Shown: in pieces, positions 1 through 10,098 of the stretch | Layout: each line of letters opens with the position of its first letter | Position numbering within the stretch: the first letter of the stretch is position 1 | Assembly (NCBI GenBank): GCA_016714445.1 | Contig: JADJNF010000008.1 | Span: 992,001-1,056,000, forward strand | Length of the DNA: 64,000 nt | Source: Saprospiraceae bacterium | Lineage (GTDB): Bacteria; Bacteroidota; Bacteroidia; Chitinophagales; Saprospiraceae | Reading direction: 5' to 3' | Notes under the pieces: generated by a model | What the model was told of the DNA's origin: nothing | The model's database searches: none | The model's input: only the letters and a program-made list of their open reading frames with translations | Position numbers and translations under genes: made by a program

Positions 1-3000
1 CACCTACGGCACCTATAAATCTTACATCTTCCAGTGTCTCTCTGCCTGAGATCAGGTCTGTCATGTGTACATCTCTGACATCAAATCCTGCATAGTACAA
101 TGCATTTGCCAGTTCCCTTTCCGAATTACTTCCTTTTTCACGGATGACTGCAGCCAGGATTCGAGGTTTATGTAAGTCAATATCCGGTCTTTTACCTGTA
201 AAATGAACAGGAAACTTAAATTGTAGTGGTTGGGTTTTATAGTTTTCGTATCGTTCTTTTGCTTTCAATAGGCCTGACTGTTTCATGTCCAGAAGATAAG
301 ACGTTTTATACCACACATCTCTCCACTTTTGAATGTCTAAGCTGTAATCAGTACCCATATTGGATACTTTTACATTTCCTCCGGATGCATATCTTCCTAT
401 GCGAAGAGCTTGGATGCCTTTTTCATTGAAAATATTTGATATATTTTTTTCTTCACCTTTTCTGACTTGAAATACAATGCCGGCATTTTCAGCAAACAGG
501 AGCTTTATAGAATCCTTTTCATCCAAAGAAGATAAATCAAAATCTGCACCTGCCTCCGGATCTGAAAAACACATCTCTAAAAGAGTAGTAATCAATCCTC
601 CGCTTCCTATATCATGACCCGAGACGATATGACCATTTCTGATAAGTTGCTGTACTGTATTAAAAGCGGTTTTAAATTTTATAGCATCTGCGATACTTGT
701 CGTTTTATCTCCTACTTTATTCAGAATCTGAGCAAAAGATGATCCCCCGGTTTCAAAAGGACTAAACGACATATTGATATAAAAAAGGTCTCCTTCCCCC
801 GATTTGATGACTGGTTCTATGATTTGACTGATATCAATACAATGAGCTGCTGCACTGATGATGACGGTACCTGGAGCAATCACCTGACGGTCAGCATATT
901 TTTGCTTCATGGACAATGAGTCCTTTCCTGTTGGTATATTTATGCCAAGTTCGATGGCAAAATCAGCGCAAGCTTCGACAGCATGATACAATCGTGCGTC
1001 TTCACCTGGATTTTTGCATGCCCACATCCAGTTGGCAGAAAGAGACACACTCTTCAGTCCGTCCTTCAAAGGAGCCCAGATGATATTTGTCAATGCTTCC
1101 GCGATACTGTTTCGACTGCCTGCGACGGGGTCAATCAATCCACTCACCGGTGAATGTCCTATTGAAGTAGCAATTCCCTGATTACTTTCATAGTCCAGGG
1201 CCATCACCCCACAATTATTGAGCGGTAATTGCAATGGTCCGGCGCATTGTTGTTTTGCAACCCGACCGCCTACACACCTGTCCACTTTATTCGTTAGCCA
1301 GTCTTTGCATGCTACGGCTTCTAGTTGGAGTACCTGTTCAAGATAAGTAAATAACTGATCGGGTTTGTAGTCCAGTGGCTCAAATGTTTTATTAGGTATT
1401 TCATCAGAAATGATCATCTTTGGACTACTGCCAAACATATCACTTAAATTCAGATCCATAGGGCTCTCATCTGTTTTTGCAGAATGAAAAGAAAACCTGT
1501 GGTCGCCCGTGATCTCGCCTACCTGATAAAATGGAGCTCGTTCCCTTTCCGCAATAGATTTTACATAGCCAATATCTTTTTGATGTATGACAAGTCCCAT
1601 TCTTTCCTGAGATTCATTGCCTATGATTTCTCTTGCAGATAAGGTTGGGTCGCCAATGGGTAACGCGTCAAGATTGATTTTACCGCCAGTTTCTTCGACC
1701 AGTTCTGAAAGACAATTGAGATGTCCACCTGCGCCATGATCATGTATAGATACAATGGGATTATGGTCACTTTCTACCAGAGCTCGTATGGCATTGGCTA
1801 CTCTTTTCTGCATTTCGGGATTAGAACGCTGAATAGCATTAAGTTCTATACCTGAACCAAATGCACCGGTATCAGCAGAAGAAACAGCTGCCCCGCCCAT
1901 GCCAATACGGTAGTTATCACCACCCATGACAATGATCTGATCGCCTGTTTCAGGATGTAGCTTTTTAGATTGGTCTGCTTTTCCATATCCTACACCACCA
2001 GCAAGCATGATGACTTTATCGAAGCCAAGGATTGCAGCATCTTCCTGATGTTCAAAAGTAAGTACAGAGCCGACTATAAGGGGCTGCCCAAATTTATTTC
2101 CAAAATCTGATGCCCCATTAGATGCTTTGATCAGAATGTCTATTGGTGTCTGATACAACCATTTTCTTTCGGGTATTTTTTGTTCCCATGGACGTGTTTT
2201 TTCCAGTCTCGAATAGGCAGTCATATACACGGCTGTACCAGCCAGTGGAAGAGAACCTTGACCGCCTGCCAGTCTGTCACGGATTTCACCACCAGAGCCA
2301 GTGGCTGCACCATTGAATGGCTCTACTGTGGTAGGAAAATTGTGTGTTTCAGCCTTTAGAGACAGAACAGATGAAAATGATTTTTTGGTATAAAGTGATG
2401 GTTTATCTCCTGATTCTGGGGCAAACTGTATGATTTCGGGTCCTTTTATAAATGCAACATTATCTTTGTATGCTGAGACGATATCGTTAGGATTTTCTTT
2501 GGAAGTTTTTTTGATCATGGCGAAAAGGCTGTCTTCTTTTTCTTCTCCGTCGATGATATACGTACCGTTAAAAATCTTATGACGACAATGTTCGGAATTG
2601 ACCTGAGAAAATCCGAATACTTCTGAATCGGTTAATTTTCGCTCCAGTTTTTCAGCCAGTTTTTCAAGGTAATTTACTTCTTCATCGCTTAAGGCAAGTC
2701 CTTCTGATGTATTGTAAGAAGCAATATCATCTATTGGTTTGATGGGTTCAGGTCGTATACTAAGGGTAAAAATATCCTGATCAAGCTTACTGAACTTTTG
2801 TGCAAGCATCGGATCAAAGGACATATCTTCCTGAACAGCCGGTATGAAGTGTTCAATTCTTTCTATTCCAATGATTCCCATATTCTGTGTGATTTCAACA
2901 GCATTGGTACTCCATGGTGTGACCATAGCTGCACGGGGACCTATATGTGGCGAATCAATGGAAGTATCCTGTAGATATATAGCCATACCAAACAGCCACT

Positions 3001-3088
3001 TGAGTTTTTCAGTATCATTGATAGTTAAAGGTACTTTGGTACTTACTGCGTAAATATGATTTTCTTCAGTGCGAAAAAAGCGTATCAT
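1..3088 (-). CDS. purL: Phosphoribosylformylglycinamidine synthase PurL, C-terminus outside window
   Basis: This enzyme makes FGAM from FGAR, ATP and glutamine in de novo purine synthesis in the cytoplasm. Translating the complement from ATG at 3086-3088 gives an open frame of 1029 codons to the window edge. It shows the linker motif EHCRHK (about residue 165), the AETHNFPT motif, ATP-binding Gly-rich stretches such as GGVGYGKAD, the SIHDHGAGG motif, and near the edge the start of the class I glutamine amidotransferase domain (AAVIREKGSNSERE). The catalytic Cys-His-Glu triad of that domain must lie beyond position 1. The length fits the single-chain form of about 1200-1300 residues, not the small PurL/PurQ/PurS form. 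The frame is intact across all 3 kb, in contrast to genes after 32 kb. The start is supported by the family-like N-terminus beginning MIRFFRTEE. Confidence 0.96.
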   Translation of the reverse strand, partial: MIRFFRTEENHIYAVSTKVPLTINDTEKLKWLFGMAIYLQDTSIDSPHIGPRAAMVTPWSTNAVEITQNMGIIGIERIEHFIPAVQEDMSFDPMLAQKFSKLDQDIFTLSIRPEPIKPIDDIASYNTSEGLALSDEEVNYLEKLAEKLERKLTDSEVFGFSQVNSEHCRHKIFNGTYIIDGEEKEDSLFAMIKKTSKENPNDIVSAYKDNVAFIKGPEIIQFAPESGDKPSLYTKKSFSSVLSLKAETHNFPTTVEPFNGAATGSGGEIRDRLAGGQGSLPLAGTAVYMTAYSRLEKTRPWEQKIPERKWLYQTPIDILIKASNGASDFGNKFGQPLIVGSVLTFEHQEDAAILGFDKVIMLAGGVGYGKADQSKKLHPETGDQIIVMGGDNYRIGMGGAAVSSADTGAFGSGIELNAIQRSNPEMQKRVANAIRALVESDHNPIVSIHDHGAGGHLNCLSELVEETGGKINLDALPIGDPTLSAREIIGNESQERMGLVIHQKDIGYVKSIAERERAPFYQVGEITGDHRFSFHSAKTDESPMDLNLSDMFGSSPKMIISDEIPNKTFEPLDYKPDQLFTYLEQVLQLEAVACKDWLTNKVDRCVGGRVAKQQCAGPLQLPLNNCGVMALDYESNQGIATSIGHSPVSGLIDPVAGSRNSIAEALTNIIWAPLKDGLKSVSLSANWMWACKNPGEDARLYHAVEACADFAIELGINIPTGKDSLSMKQKYADRQVIAPGTVIISAAAHCIDISQIIEPVIKSGEGDLFYINMSFSPFETGGSSFAQILNKVGDKTTSIADAIKFKTAFNTVQQLIRNGHIVSGHDIGSGGLITTLLEMCFSDPEAGADFDLSSLDEKDSIKLLFAENAGIVFQVRKGEEKNISNIFNEKGIQALRIGRYASGGNVKVSNMGTDYSLDIQKWRDVWYKTSYLLDMKQSGLLKAKERYENYKTQPLQFKFPVHFTGKRPDIDLHKPRILAAVIREKGSNSERELANALYYAGFDVRDVHMTDLISGRETLEDVRFIGAVG

Positions 3089-3297
3089 GAAGTTGTTGAT
3101 TTGAAAGTCTTATGAAGGCACAAAGTTCATCAATTTGATTGAGAAAATAGAATTCAGTAACGTTTTTCGGGATATTATTTGTTTTGAATTTTTCAAACGA
3201 GTCAACTTCCAAGAAACAGGGATTTCCATCTTCACTCAGTTAAAGAAGTTAGTATGTATGTGATGCAGATTAAATAAAAGGGGCAATTTTATTATTT

Positions 3298-3966
3298 TTA
3301 CATAAATTCCCTTACTTCTACATAATTGCGGTGTTGAATGACCAGTCCTTCATTTTCAAGTTTTTTCATCAATCTGGATATCACTACCCTGGATGAATGA
3401 AGTTCATTGGCAATCTGAAAATGTGTGATATGAAGTTTGGCATCTTTAGTCACCATTACTTTATCTCTTAGAAATTTATACAACCGTTCTTCCATATTGT
3501 TGAAAGCCAGATTATCGATGGCATCCAGCATTTCATTCATGCGCACGTTATAACTGTCCAATACAAAACTCCGCCAGCTTTTAAACTTCACCATCCATTC
3601 TTCCATTTTCTCTACAGGAATGAATAGAATCTCTGCATCAGATTCAGTGATGGCTTTAATAGAGCTTTTAGTCGGTTTTGTACAACAACTCAATGTAACA
3701 GCACATGTATCTCCGAGCTCCAGATAGTAAAGTAATAATTCATTGCCGTCTTTATCTTCTTTCATGACTTTTACAGAGCCTGTGATAACCAATGGCATAT
3801 GTGTCAGAAGCTGGCCAATGTCCATGATTACCGTACCTTCTTTAAAGGATTTTATATTTCCCGTTTTGCATATTTCATTGATTAATTCAGCTTCAAAAAG
3901 AAATTGAAATTTTTCAAACAGCTTATTGTAGCAAGGTATATTAAATGGCGTAAAAGTTGTTGTCAT
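3298..3966 (-). CDS. Crp/Fnr-family transcriptional regulator
   Basis: A 222-residue DNA-binding regulator. Residues of about 25-125 form a cyclic-nucleotide-binding-type beta roll, and about 160-215 form a Crp-type helix-turn-helix with recognition region SSRVVISRLMKKLENEG. The segment with two adjacent cysteines followed by KPTKSS is typical of a Bacteroidota subgroup (recalled family knowledge). The Fnr-type N-terminal four-cysteine cluster is absent, so direct Fe-S oxygen sensing is unlikely. The ligand is unknown. The gene has its own promoter-like TAACTTTG element just upstream and an inverted repeat at 4028-4044 that could be an autoregulatory operator. The ABC exporter upstream is on the same strand, but the 134-bp gap argues against a simple operon. 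Confidence 0.9.
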   Translation of the reverse strand: MTTTFTPFNIPCYNKLFEKFQFLFEAELINEICKTGNIKSFKEGTVIMDIGQLLTHMPLVITGSVKVMKEDKDGNELLLYYLELGDTCAVTLSCCTKPTKSSIKAITESDAEILFIPVEKMEEWMVKFKSWRSFVLDSYNVRMNEMLDAIDNLAFNNMEERLYKFLRDKVMVTKDAKLHITHFQIANELHSSRVVISRLMKKLENEGLVIQHRNYVEVREFM

Positions 3967-3984
3967 GATTTATTGGTTAATCTG

Positions 3985-3992
3985 CAAAGTTA
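3985..3992 (-). promoter_or_regulatory. Promoter -7 element of the Crp/Fnr gene
   Basis: On the minus strand the bases read TAACTTTG, matching the Bacteroidota consensus TAnnTTTG. They lie 19 bases before the start codon at 3966. No clear TTG is seen at the usual -33 distance, so the promoter may need an activator. Confidence 0.55.
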
Positions 3993-4027
3993 TGGTTAAA
4001 TTTATAAAAATTAATAAAACTACACAA

Positions 4028-4044
4028 CACAAGGTACAATTGTG
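4028..4044. promoter_or_regulatory. Possible Crp-type operator
   Basis: The inverted repeat CACAA-N7-TTGTG is seen directly. It lies about 36 bases upstream of the -7 element of the Crp/Fnr gene, where an activator or autoregulator could bind. The use as an operator is inference, because five-base arms can occur by chance in AT-rich DNA. Confidence 0.3.
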
Positions 4045-4100
4045 CAACCTGAATTATTGAATAAAAGGTGAAAAGTATTCAATACGCACTTATTTTTCTC

Positions 4101-5864
4101 TTATTTTACCAGATCAGGAAGATCTGCAAATTGCATGTCATACAATTCTCTGTAATGGCCATCCATTTTATTTAGCAATGCTTCATGTGTTCCACTTTCC
4201 ATGATAATTCCATGGGCAAGGACGAGTATATTGTGTGCATGTTTGATCGTAGATAATCTATGTGCGATTATGATTGAAGTTCTTCGTTCTATCAATTTTT
4301 CGATAGCATGCTGTATGACGGCTTCACTTTCTGTATCAATAGAAGAAGTAGCTTCGTCTAATATAAGAATATCCGGATCAAATACCAGAGCTCTGACAAA
4401 AGAGATCAATTGCCGTTGCCCTACTGAAAGATTACTGCCTCTCTCTGAAACCTTAAAGTCATAGCCTCCGGGTAGTTTTTCAATAAATACATGTGCTCCT
4501 ATGGTTATTGCTGCTTTTATCACGACTTCACGGGATATTTTTTCATCTCTGAGGGTAATATTTTCCATGACACTTCCTTCAAATAGAAAAACATCCTGTA
4601 ATACTATGGCTATTCGATCTCGCAATGCCTTGAGTTCATAGGATTTAATATCCAGATCATCGATCAGAATTTGTCCCTTTTGAATTTCGTAAAATCTGTT
4701 CAATATATTAATGATGGTGGATTTTCCCGATCCCGTGCTTCCCACAAGTGCCATTGTTTCTCCAGGTCTGATGGAAAAATTTATATTTTTAAGTACATAG
4801 TTTTCTTCATCATAGGCAAAAGAGACATCTCGAAACTCTACTTTTCCATGTAGTTTTACAGGAATGTTTGTTCCTTGATTGGCAATAAAATCTTTACTAT
4901 CCAAAATTTTAAAAACACGTTCAGATGCTACTAACCCCATTTGAAGGGTATTGAATTTGTCGGCCAAAAATCTGATAGGCCTGAAAAGTAAATTGAGGTA
5001 TAAAGGAAATGCCACTAGGGCTCCAAAAGTGACTTTATCCTGAAGGTATCCTTTGGCTCCGAGCCAGATCATCAATGCCAGAGAAACCGCAGAAACCAAC
5101 TCAACAACGGGAAAAAAAACTGCGTAATAAAAAACAGAATCCAGGTTAGCACTAGTGTAGGAGTGATTGATTTTCTTGAAAGCATACCCTTCCTGCTTTT
5201 CGGCATTAAATATTTGCACTATTTTCATACCTGTAATGCGTTCTTGCAAAAAAGCATTCATATTGGCAATCTGTGTTCTTACTTTCTGATAAGAAACTTT
5301 TACTTTTTCTTTAAAAATATAACTTGCCAGAATCATAAATGGCATGGTCATAAAAACAATCGCAGTCAGTCTCCAGCTAGTATATAACATGATGCCTACA
5401 ACAGCAAACAATGTGATCATGTCTGCCACAATAGTAATTACACCCTGTGCAAAAACATTATTTATGGCTTCAATATCATTTATAGTTCTGGTGGTGGAAG
5501 TACCGATGGGTGTTTTGTCAAAGTATCGCAAACGTAAATTGGTAATATGCCTGAAAACCTTTACCCGCATATCCTTGATCACAGATTGACCCAGTTCAGC
5601 AGTAATATAGATGAAGTAATATTTCATGATTACATTGATCAGCAATACCACCAGAAATAGAATGCCTAAAGTGATCATTCCTTCTTTCTCTCCTTTGATG
5701 ATATTGTTATCTACAATTTTCTGAACAATAAAGGGTTGGGCAATAGAAAAGGGGGTGATGGCTATTGCCAGAAAAATAGATTGTAAGAAAAGGGATCTGA
5801 AAGGCTTTGCTGTTGCCAGGACACGTCTCAACAATACCCAATCTGTACCTTTTTTGCTTTCCAT
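4101..5864 (-). CDS. ABC exporter, fused permease and ATPase (MsbA/multidrug type)
   Basis: A 587-residue half-transporter that works as a homodimer or heterodimer in the inner membrane. Residues 1-320 hold six membrane segments of the ABC type 1 exporter fold. The ATPase domain has Walker A GSTGSGKST (about 375), a Q-loop (IVLQDVFLF), signature LSVGQ (about 480), Walker B ILILDEATSS (about 500) and the H-loop IIAHRLS. All catalytic motifs are present. The substrate cannot be read from sequence; lipid, lipopolysaccharide or drug export are the usual roles in this family. The start ATG at 5864 gives a normal N-terminus. No second half-transporter gene lies next to it, so a homodimer is more likely. 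Confidence 0.93.
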   Translation of the reverse strand: MESKKGTDWVLLRRVLATAKPFRSLFLQSIFLAIAITPFSIAQPFIVQKIVDNNIIKGEKEGMITLGILFLVVLLINVIMKYYFIYITAELGQSVIKDMRVKVFRHITNLRLRYFDKTPIGTSTTRTINDIEAINNVFAQGVITIVADMITLFAVVGIMLYTSWRLTAIVFMTMPFMILASYIFKEKVKVSYQKVRTQIANMNAFLQERITGMKIVQIFNAEKQEGYAFKKINHSYTSANLDSVFYYAVFFPVVELVSAVSLALMIWLGAKGYLQDKVTFGALVAFPLYLNLLFRPIRFLADKFNTLQMGLVASERVFKILDSKDFIANQGTNIPVKLHGKVEFRDVSFAYDEENYVLKNINFSIRPGETMALVGSTGSGKSTIINILNRFYEIQKGQILIDDLDIKSYELKALRDRIAIVLQDVFLFEGSVMENITLRDEKISREVVIKAAITIGAHVFIEKLPGGYDFKVSERGSNLSVGQRQLISFVRALVFDPDILILDEATSSIDTESEAVIQHAIEKLIERRTSIIIAHRLSTIKHAHNILVLAHGIIMESGTHEALLNKMDGHYRELYDMQFADLPDLVK

Positions 5865-6033
5865 TAATATTGGTTAAGTAGTTGTAACGCAGTAAATAAT
5901 CAATTTGTTTCAGTTATTACTGTCCCCTGTTTTACCATTCGATTTATAAATTGATTTCAATATGATCGCTATTCACTTTACATTTCTTATAAATAAAGTA
6001 AATTTAAAACGTCAGAATACCCCCCCAAAAATA

Positions 6034-8850
6034 CTATCTGCTCAAAAACATTGACCTTCTGCTATCCAGGTTTCTGAAATATGGATCGTAAAGATCTTTT
6101 ATATAATAGATCATCTCACCGGTTGACTTCATTTCAGGCCCTAAATTTTTATCTACATTCGGAAATTTATCAAAGGAGAATACGGGCACTTTGATCGCAT
6201 AACCTGTCAGATTTTTTACAATATCAAAGTCTTTAAGTTTGTTTGTTCCCAACATCACCTTGGTGGCAATTTTTAAATATGGCACCTGATAAGCCTTGGC
6301 TATAAAAGGTGTGGTACGTGATGCTCTTGGATTGGCTTCTATGACATATACATCATCATTTTTGATAGCAAACTGAATATTGATCAGACCTTTTATATTC
6401 AGCGCTACAGCAAGTTTATTAGCATATTCGACCATATGTCCGACAGCAGATGGGCTGAGGGAATACGTGGGAAGCACGGCAGAACTATCACCTGAATGTA
6501 TACGTGCAGGCTCTATGTGTTCCATGATACCCATGATATGCAATTCTTCACCGTCATAAATAGCGTCAATCTCTGCTTCTTTGGCCCTGTCTAAAAACTG
6601 GTCTATAAGCACTTTATGATCTGGCAGATGTTTAAAGATACTCAATACATGCGTTTCCAGTTCTTTGTCATTGATGACGATACGCATGCGCTGACCGCCT
6701 ATGACGTATGAAGGACGTACCAGTACTGGGTAGCCCACTCTTCGGGCGACTTCTATAGCTTCATCCACATCATGAGCTACTCCATATTCTGGATAAGGTA
6801 TTTCAAGTTCTTTAAGCAAATCTGAAAACCGGCCCCTGTCTTCTGCCAGGTCCAAACTATTGAAATCAGTACCTATGATTTTAATCCCTTTTTTATGAAA
6901 TTTTTCTGCCAGTTTGAGCGCTGTTTGTCCACCCAGCTGTACAATTACGCCTTCCGGTTTTTCGAGATCTATGATTTCTTCTATATGTTCCCAAAAGATA
7001 GGCTCAAAATACAATTTGTCAGCTACATCGAAGTCAGTAGATACCGTCTCTGGATTACAATTGATCATTATAGCTTCATATCCAGCTTCTTTTATGGCAA
7101 GTAACCCATGTACACAGCAATAGTCAAACTCTATGCCTTGTCCTATTCTGTTTGGTCCTGAACCGAGAACAATAATCTTCTTCTTGTCGGATGGAAAACT
7201 TTCATTTTCGGTATCAAATGTAGAATAGAAGTAAGGCGTCTTTGCTTCAAACTCTGCTGCACAGGTATCTACCATTTTGTAAGTACGTATGATACCCAGT
7301 TTTTTGCGCTGTCTGGTCACTTCTTCTTCTCTGATGCGTAGCACCCATGCTATCTGGGTATCGGAATACCCCACAGTTTTTAGTTCTCTAAAGAAATCTT
7401 CCGGAATGTCTTCTGCCACATTATACCGCATGAGTTTTTCTTCATATTTTACCAAACGTTTGATTTGTTTGATATACCATGGATCTATTTTAGTGAGTTT
7501 GTGCACTGTTTTTTCAGGAACACCTAGCCTGAGAGCATCTTTTACCCGGTATATTCTGTCATCACTTACTTTTTCAAGTCGGGCAAGGATGTCTTCGGTC
7601 TGGATCCATTCCTTCATATCTGCACCGAGACCTGCACGGTTATTTTCTTGGCTCTGACATGCTTTTTGCATTGCTTCCAGAAAATTTCTGCCTATGGCCA
7701 TTACTTCACCCACAGACTTCATTTGTAGTCCGAGAGTAGTATCTGCACCATAAAACTTATCAAAATTCCACCTTGGCATTTTTACAATGACATAGTCCAA
7801 TGCCGGTTCAAAATAGGCTGATGTAGTTTTGGTGATTTGATTTTTAAGTTCATTAAGGTTGTAACCAATAGCTAGTTTTGCAGCTATTTTTGCTATCGGA
7901 TATCCGGTTGCTTTACTTGCCAATGCGGATGATCTGGAGACTCGCGGGTTTATTTCTACAGCTATGAGTTCTTCATTTTCAGGATTGAGTGCAAATTGAA
8001 CATTACAGCCTCCAGAAAAATTGCCTAGAGACCGCATCATTTTTATTGCATCATCTCTCATTTGCTGAAATGCGGTATCAGATAGTGTCATAGCAGGTGC
8101 TACAGTGATGCTGTCCCCCGTATGAATACCCATGGGATCAAGATTCTCTACTGTACATATGATGACTACATTATCATTATTATCTCTAAGAAGTTCCAAC
8201 TCATATTCTTTCCATCCAATGACTGCTTTTTCTACCAAGACCTCATGAGAAGGTGACGCCTCCAGACCACGACGGAGTGATTCATCAAATTCTTCTTCTT
8301 TCATCACAAACCCACCTCCGGTACCACCTAAGGTATAAGAAGGCCTGATCACCAATGGGAAACCTATTTGTTGAGCTGCTTCTTTGCCTTCAAGGAATGA
8401 ATTAGCAATACATGAATCCGCTACTTTCATACCGAGATTAACTACATGTTGTTTGAAAGCTTCTCTGTTTTCTGTCAATTCGATAGCTTTGACATCGACG
8501 CCAATCATCTTTACACCATATCTTTCCCAAACTCCCATATTTTCAGCTTCAATAGCGAGATTTAAAGCAGTTTGACCACCCATGGTAGGAAGCACTGCAT
8601 CAATCTGTTGTTCTTCAAGTATTTTGATAATACTCTCCACTGTCAATGGCCATAAATATATATGATCCGCCGTGACATTGTCTGTCATTATGGTTGCTGG
8701 GTTCGAGTTTATCAAGGTGACCTTAATACCTTCTTCTCGAAGTGACCTGGATGCTTGAGTGCCTGAATAGTCAAATTCACAAGCTTGTCCGATGATAATA
8801 GGTCCGCTTCCTATGATTAGGACGGATTTGATGGATGTGTCTTTCGGCAT
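6034..8850 (-). CDS. carB: Carbamoyl-phosphate synthase large subunit, without MGS domain
   Basis: This protein makes carbamoyl phosphate for pyrimidine and arginine synthesis together with CarA, which is not in the window. It has two homologous ATP-grasp halves (about 1-400 and 555-930) around an oligomerisation region. Motifs seen include GSGPIIIGQACEFDYSG at the N-terminus and its repeat GSGPNRIGQGIEFDY near residue 570, plus EINPRVSRSSALASKATG and EANPRASRTTPF. The length of 938 is about 135 residues short of the E. coli type because the C-terminal MGS-like allosteric domain is missing. The protein ends with a clean ...FLSR stop in intergenic DNA and no MGS-coding frame follows, so this is a real domain absence. 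From memory, several Bacteroidota CarB proteins share this short form. Confidence 0.96.
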   Translation of the reverse strand: MPKDTSIKSVLIIGSGPIIIGQACEFDYSGTQASRSLREEGIKVTLINSNPATIMTDNVTADHIYLWPLTVESIIKILEEQQIDAVLPTMGGQTALNLAIEAENMGVWERYGVKMIGVDVKAIELTENREAFKQHVVNLGMKVADSCIANSFLEGKEAAQQIGFPLVIRPSYTLGGTGGGFVMKEEEFDESLRRGLEASPSHEVLVEKAVIGWKEYELELLRDNNDNVVIICTVENLDPMGIHTGDSITVAPAMTLSDTAFQQMRDDAIKMMRSLGNFSGGCNVQFALNPENEELIAVEINPRVSRSSALASKATGYPIAKIAAKLAIGYNLNELKNQITKTTSAYFEPALDYVIVKMPRWNFDKFYGADTTLGLQMKSVGEVMAIGRNFLEAMQKACQSQENNRAGLGADMKEWIQTEDILARLEKVSDDRIYRVKDALRLGVPEKTVHKLTKIDPWYIKQIKRLVKYEEKLMRYNVAEDIPEDFFRELKTVGYSDTQIAWVLRIREEEVTRQRKKLGIIRTYKMVDTCAAEFEAKTPYFYSTFDTENESFPSDKKKIIVLGSGPNRIGQGIEFDYCCVHGLLAIKEAGYEAIMINCNPETVSTDFDVADKLYFEPIFWEHIEEIIDLEKPEGVIVQLGGQTALKLAEKFHKKGIKIIGTDFNSLDLAEDRGRFSDLLKELEIPYPEYGVAHDVDEAIEVARRVGYPVLVRPSYVIGGQRMRIVINDKELETHVLSIFKHLPDHKVLIDQFLDRAKEAEIDAIYDGEELHIMGIMEHIEPARIHSGDSSAVLPTYSLSPSAVGHMVEYANKLAVALNIKGLINIQFAIKNDDVYVIEANPRASRTTPFIAKAYQVPYLKIATKVMLGTNKLKDFDIVKNLTGYAIKVPVFSFDKFPNVDKNLGPEMKSTGEMIYYIKDLYDPYFRNLDSRRSMFLSR

Positions 8851-8878
8851 AATAAATGGAAATATTCTGATCGGGACA

Positions 8879-8906
8879 CAAAGGTAGGATAATATTTATA
8901 GTACAA
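8879..8906 (-). promoter_or_regulatory. carB promoter
   Basis: On the minus strand the sequence reads TTG (8904-8906), 17 bases, then TACCTTTG (8879-8886), a full match to the Bacteroidota promoter form. It is 28 bases before the carB start codon. Confidence 0.65.
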
Positions 8907-9033
8907 AAAAAAATATGGACTGAATTCCAAACTTTATGAATTAAATGTTAGATTGGTCCGGATTTTGAACTCGATATCAATTTTTTTGGAGTATAATCAA
9001 AAAAAGAGTCAAATAATTCTTTAATTTCTCGAT

Positions 9034-10002
9034 ATGGGGCATAATAAAATTTTGATAACTGATAAAGTTCATCCCTTGCTTATAAAGGGTCTTGAATCTG
9101 AAAATTGTGTGGTGACTTATGATACTGCGATGGATAATACCCGACTTGATGGGGTGATACATCAGTTTGATGGCATTATTATCAATAGCAAAATTATCAT
9201 GAATCAGACTAGAATAGATAAAGGTAAAAACCTGCTTTTTATCGCCAGACTGGGTTCAGGTCTTGAGATCATTGATGTAAATTATGCTAAAAAGAAAAAA
9301 ATCGCGGTGTACAATTCGCCGGAAGGCAACAGGAATGCTGTCGCAGAGCATGAATTAGGAATGTTGCTGGCTCTGATGAATAATATTGTGAGATCAGATG
9401 CAGAAGTAAGAAAATTTCAATGGGATAGAGAAAAAAACAGAGGTACCGAACTTAAAGGTAAAACTTTAGGAATCATTGGCTTAGGACATACGGGCTCTTC
9501 TTTTGCGGAGAAACTGTCTTCTTGGGGACTAAAAGTGGTTTCTTATGATAAGTACAGAAAGCGATATCCTGCTTCTTTACGTTTTGTTGAGAAAGTAAGT
9601 TTGAAAGAGTTAACAGAAACGTCTGATATAATTTCACTACACTTACCTTTGACAGATGAAACAAAATTTCTTGTCGGTGATGAGTTTATTTCTATGTGCA
9701 AAAAAGGTGTCATCATTTGCAATACATCGCGTGGTCAGGTGGTCAGAACGTCTTCCCTTATTGACGGTTTAGAGACTGGAAAAGTAGGAGGTGCGTGTTT
9801 GGATGTGTTTGAAAATGAAAAGCCTGAGTCATTTACTGAGCAGGAGAAAGTAATGTATGAAAAGTTATATCGGATGGAAAATGTAGTGTTGACTCCTCAT
9901 ATTGCGGGATGGACGAATGAGTCCCTGTTAGGTATAGCAGAAATATTACTTGATAAAATATTGAAAGGAAATCACCTTAAAAATGTATCGGTCGATACAT
10001 AA
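9034..10002 (+). CDS. D-isomer-specific 2-hydroxyacid dehydrogenase (SerA-like)
   Basis: A 322-residue NAD-dependent oxidoreductase acting between a 2-hydroxy acid and the 2-oxo acid. The nucleotide-binding motif GLGHTG is near residue 148 in IIGLGHTGSSFAEKL. The catalytic triad is visible: Arg in NTSRGQ (about 233), Glu in LDVFENE (about 261) and His in LTPHIAG (about 289). It has no C-terminal ACT or allosteric domain, so it is the short form. D-3-phosphoglycerate dehydrogenase is one candidate, but substrate choice in this family cannot be set by these motifs. It stands alone on the plus strand, divergent from carB. The start ATG at 9034 gives a natural N-terminus (MGHNKILITDK). Confidence 0.88.
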   Translation: MGHNKILITDKVHPLLIKGLESENCVVTYDTAMDNTRLDGVIHQFDGIIINSKIIMNQTRIDKGKNLLFIARLGSGLEIIDVNYAKKKKIAVYNSPEGNRNAVAEHELGMLLALMNNIVRSDAEVRKFQWDREKNRGTELKGKTLGIIGLGHTGSSFAEKLSSWGLKVVSYDKYRKRYPASLRFVEKVSLKELTETSDIISLHLPLTDETKFLVGDEFISMCKKGVIICNTSRGQVVRTSSLIDGLETGKVGGACLDVFENEKPESFTEQEKVMYEKLYRMENVVLTPHIAGWTNESLLGIAEILLDKILKGNHLKNVSVDT

Positions 10003-10098
10003 ATTGAGATATTTGAAGCAAAAATTTTGCTATAGCGGTAAGATTCATTAACATTGCGGACTTTTAAGAAATCGTTAACATAATCAAAAATTCAGAGC

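Noticed and set aside
226..3053. Short plus-strand frames over the first 3 kb
   Set aside because: They lie inside purL on the other strand, which has a full-length family match.
6034..6040. A frameshift that removed the CarB MGS domain
   Set aside because: No MGS-like sequence is found in any frame downstream to 5865.
10024..10038. Short palindrome AGCAAAA-A-TTTTGCT before the TonB receptor as a terminator
   Set aside because: The arms are short, AT-rich and lack a following T run.
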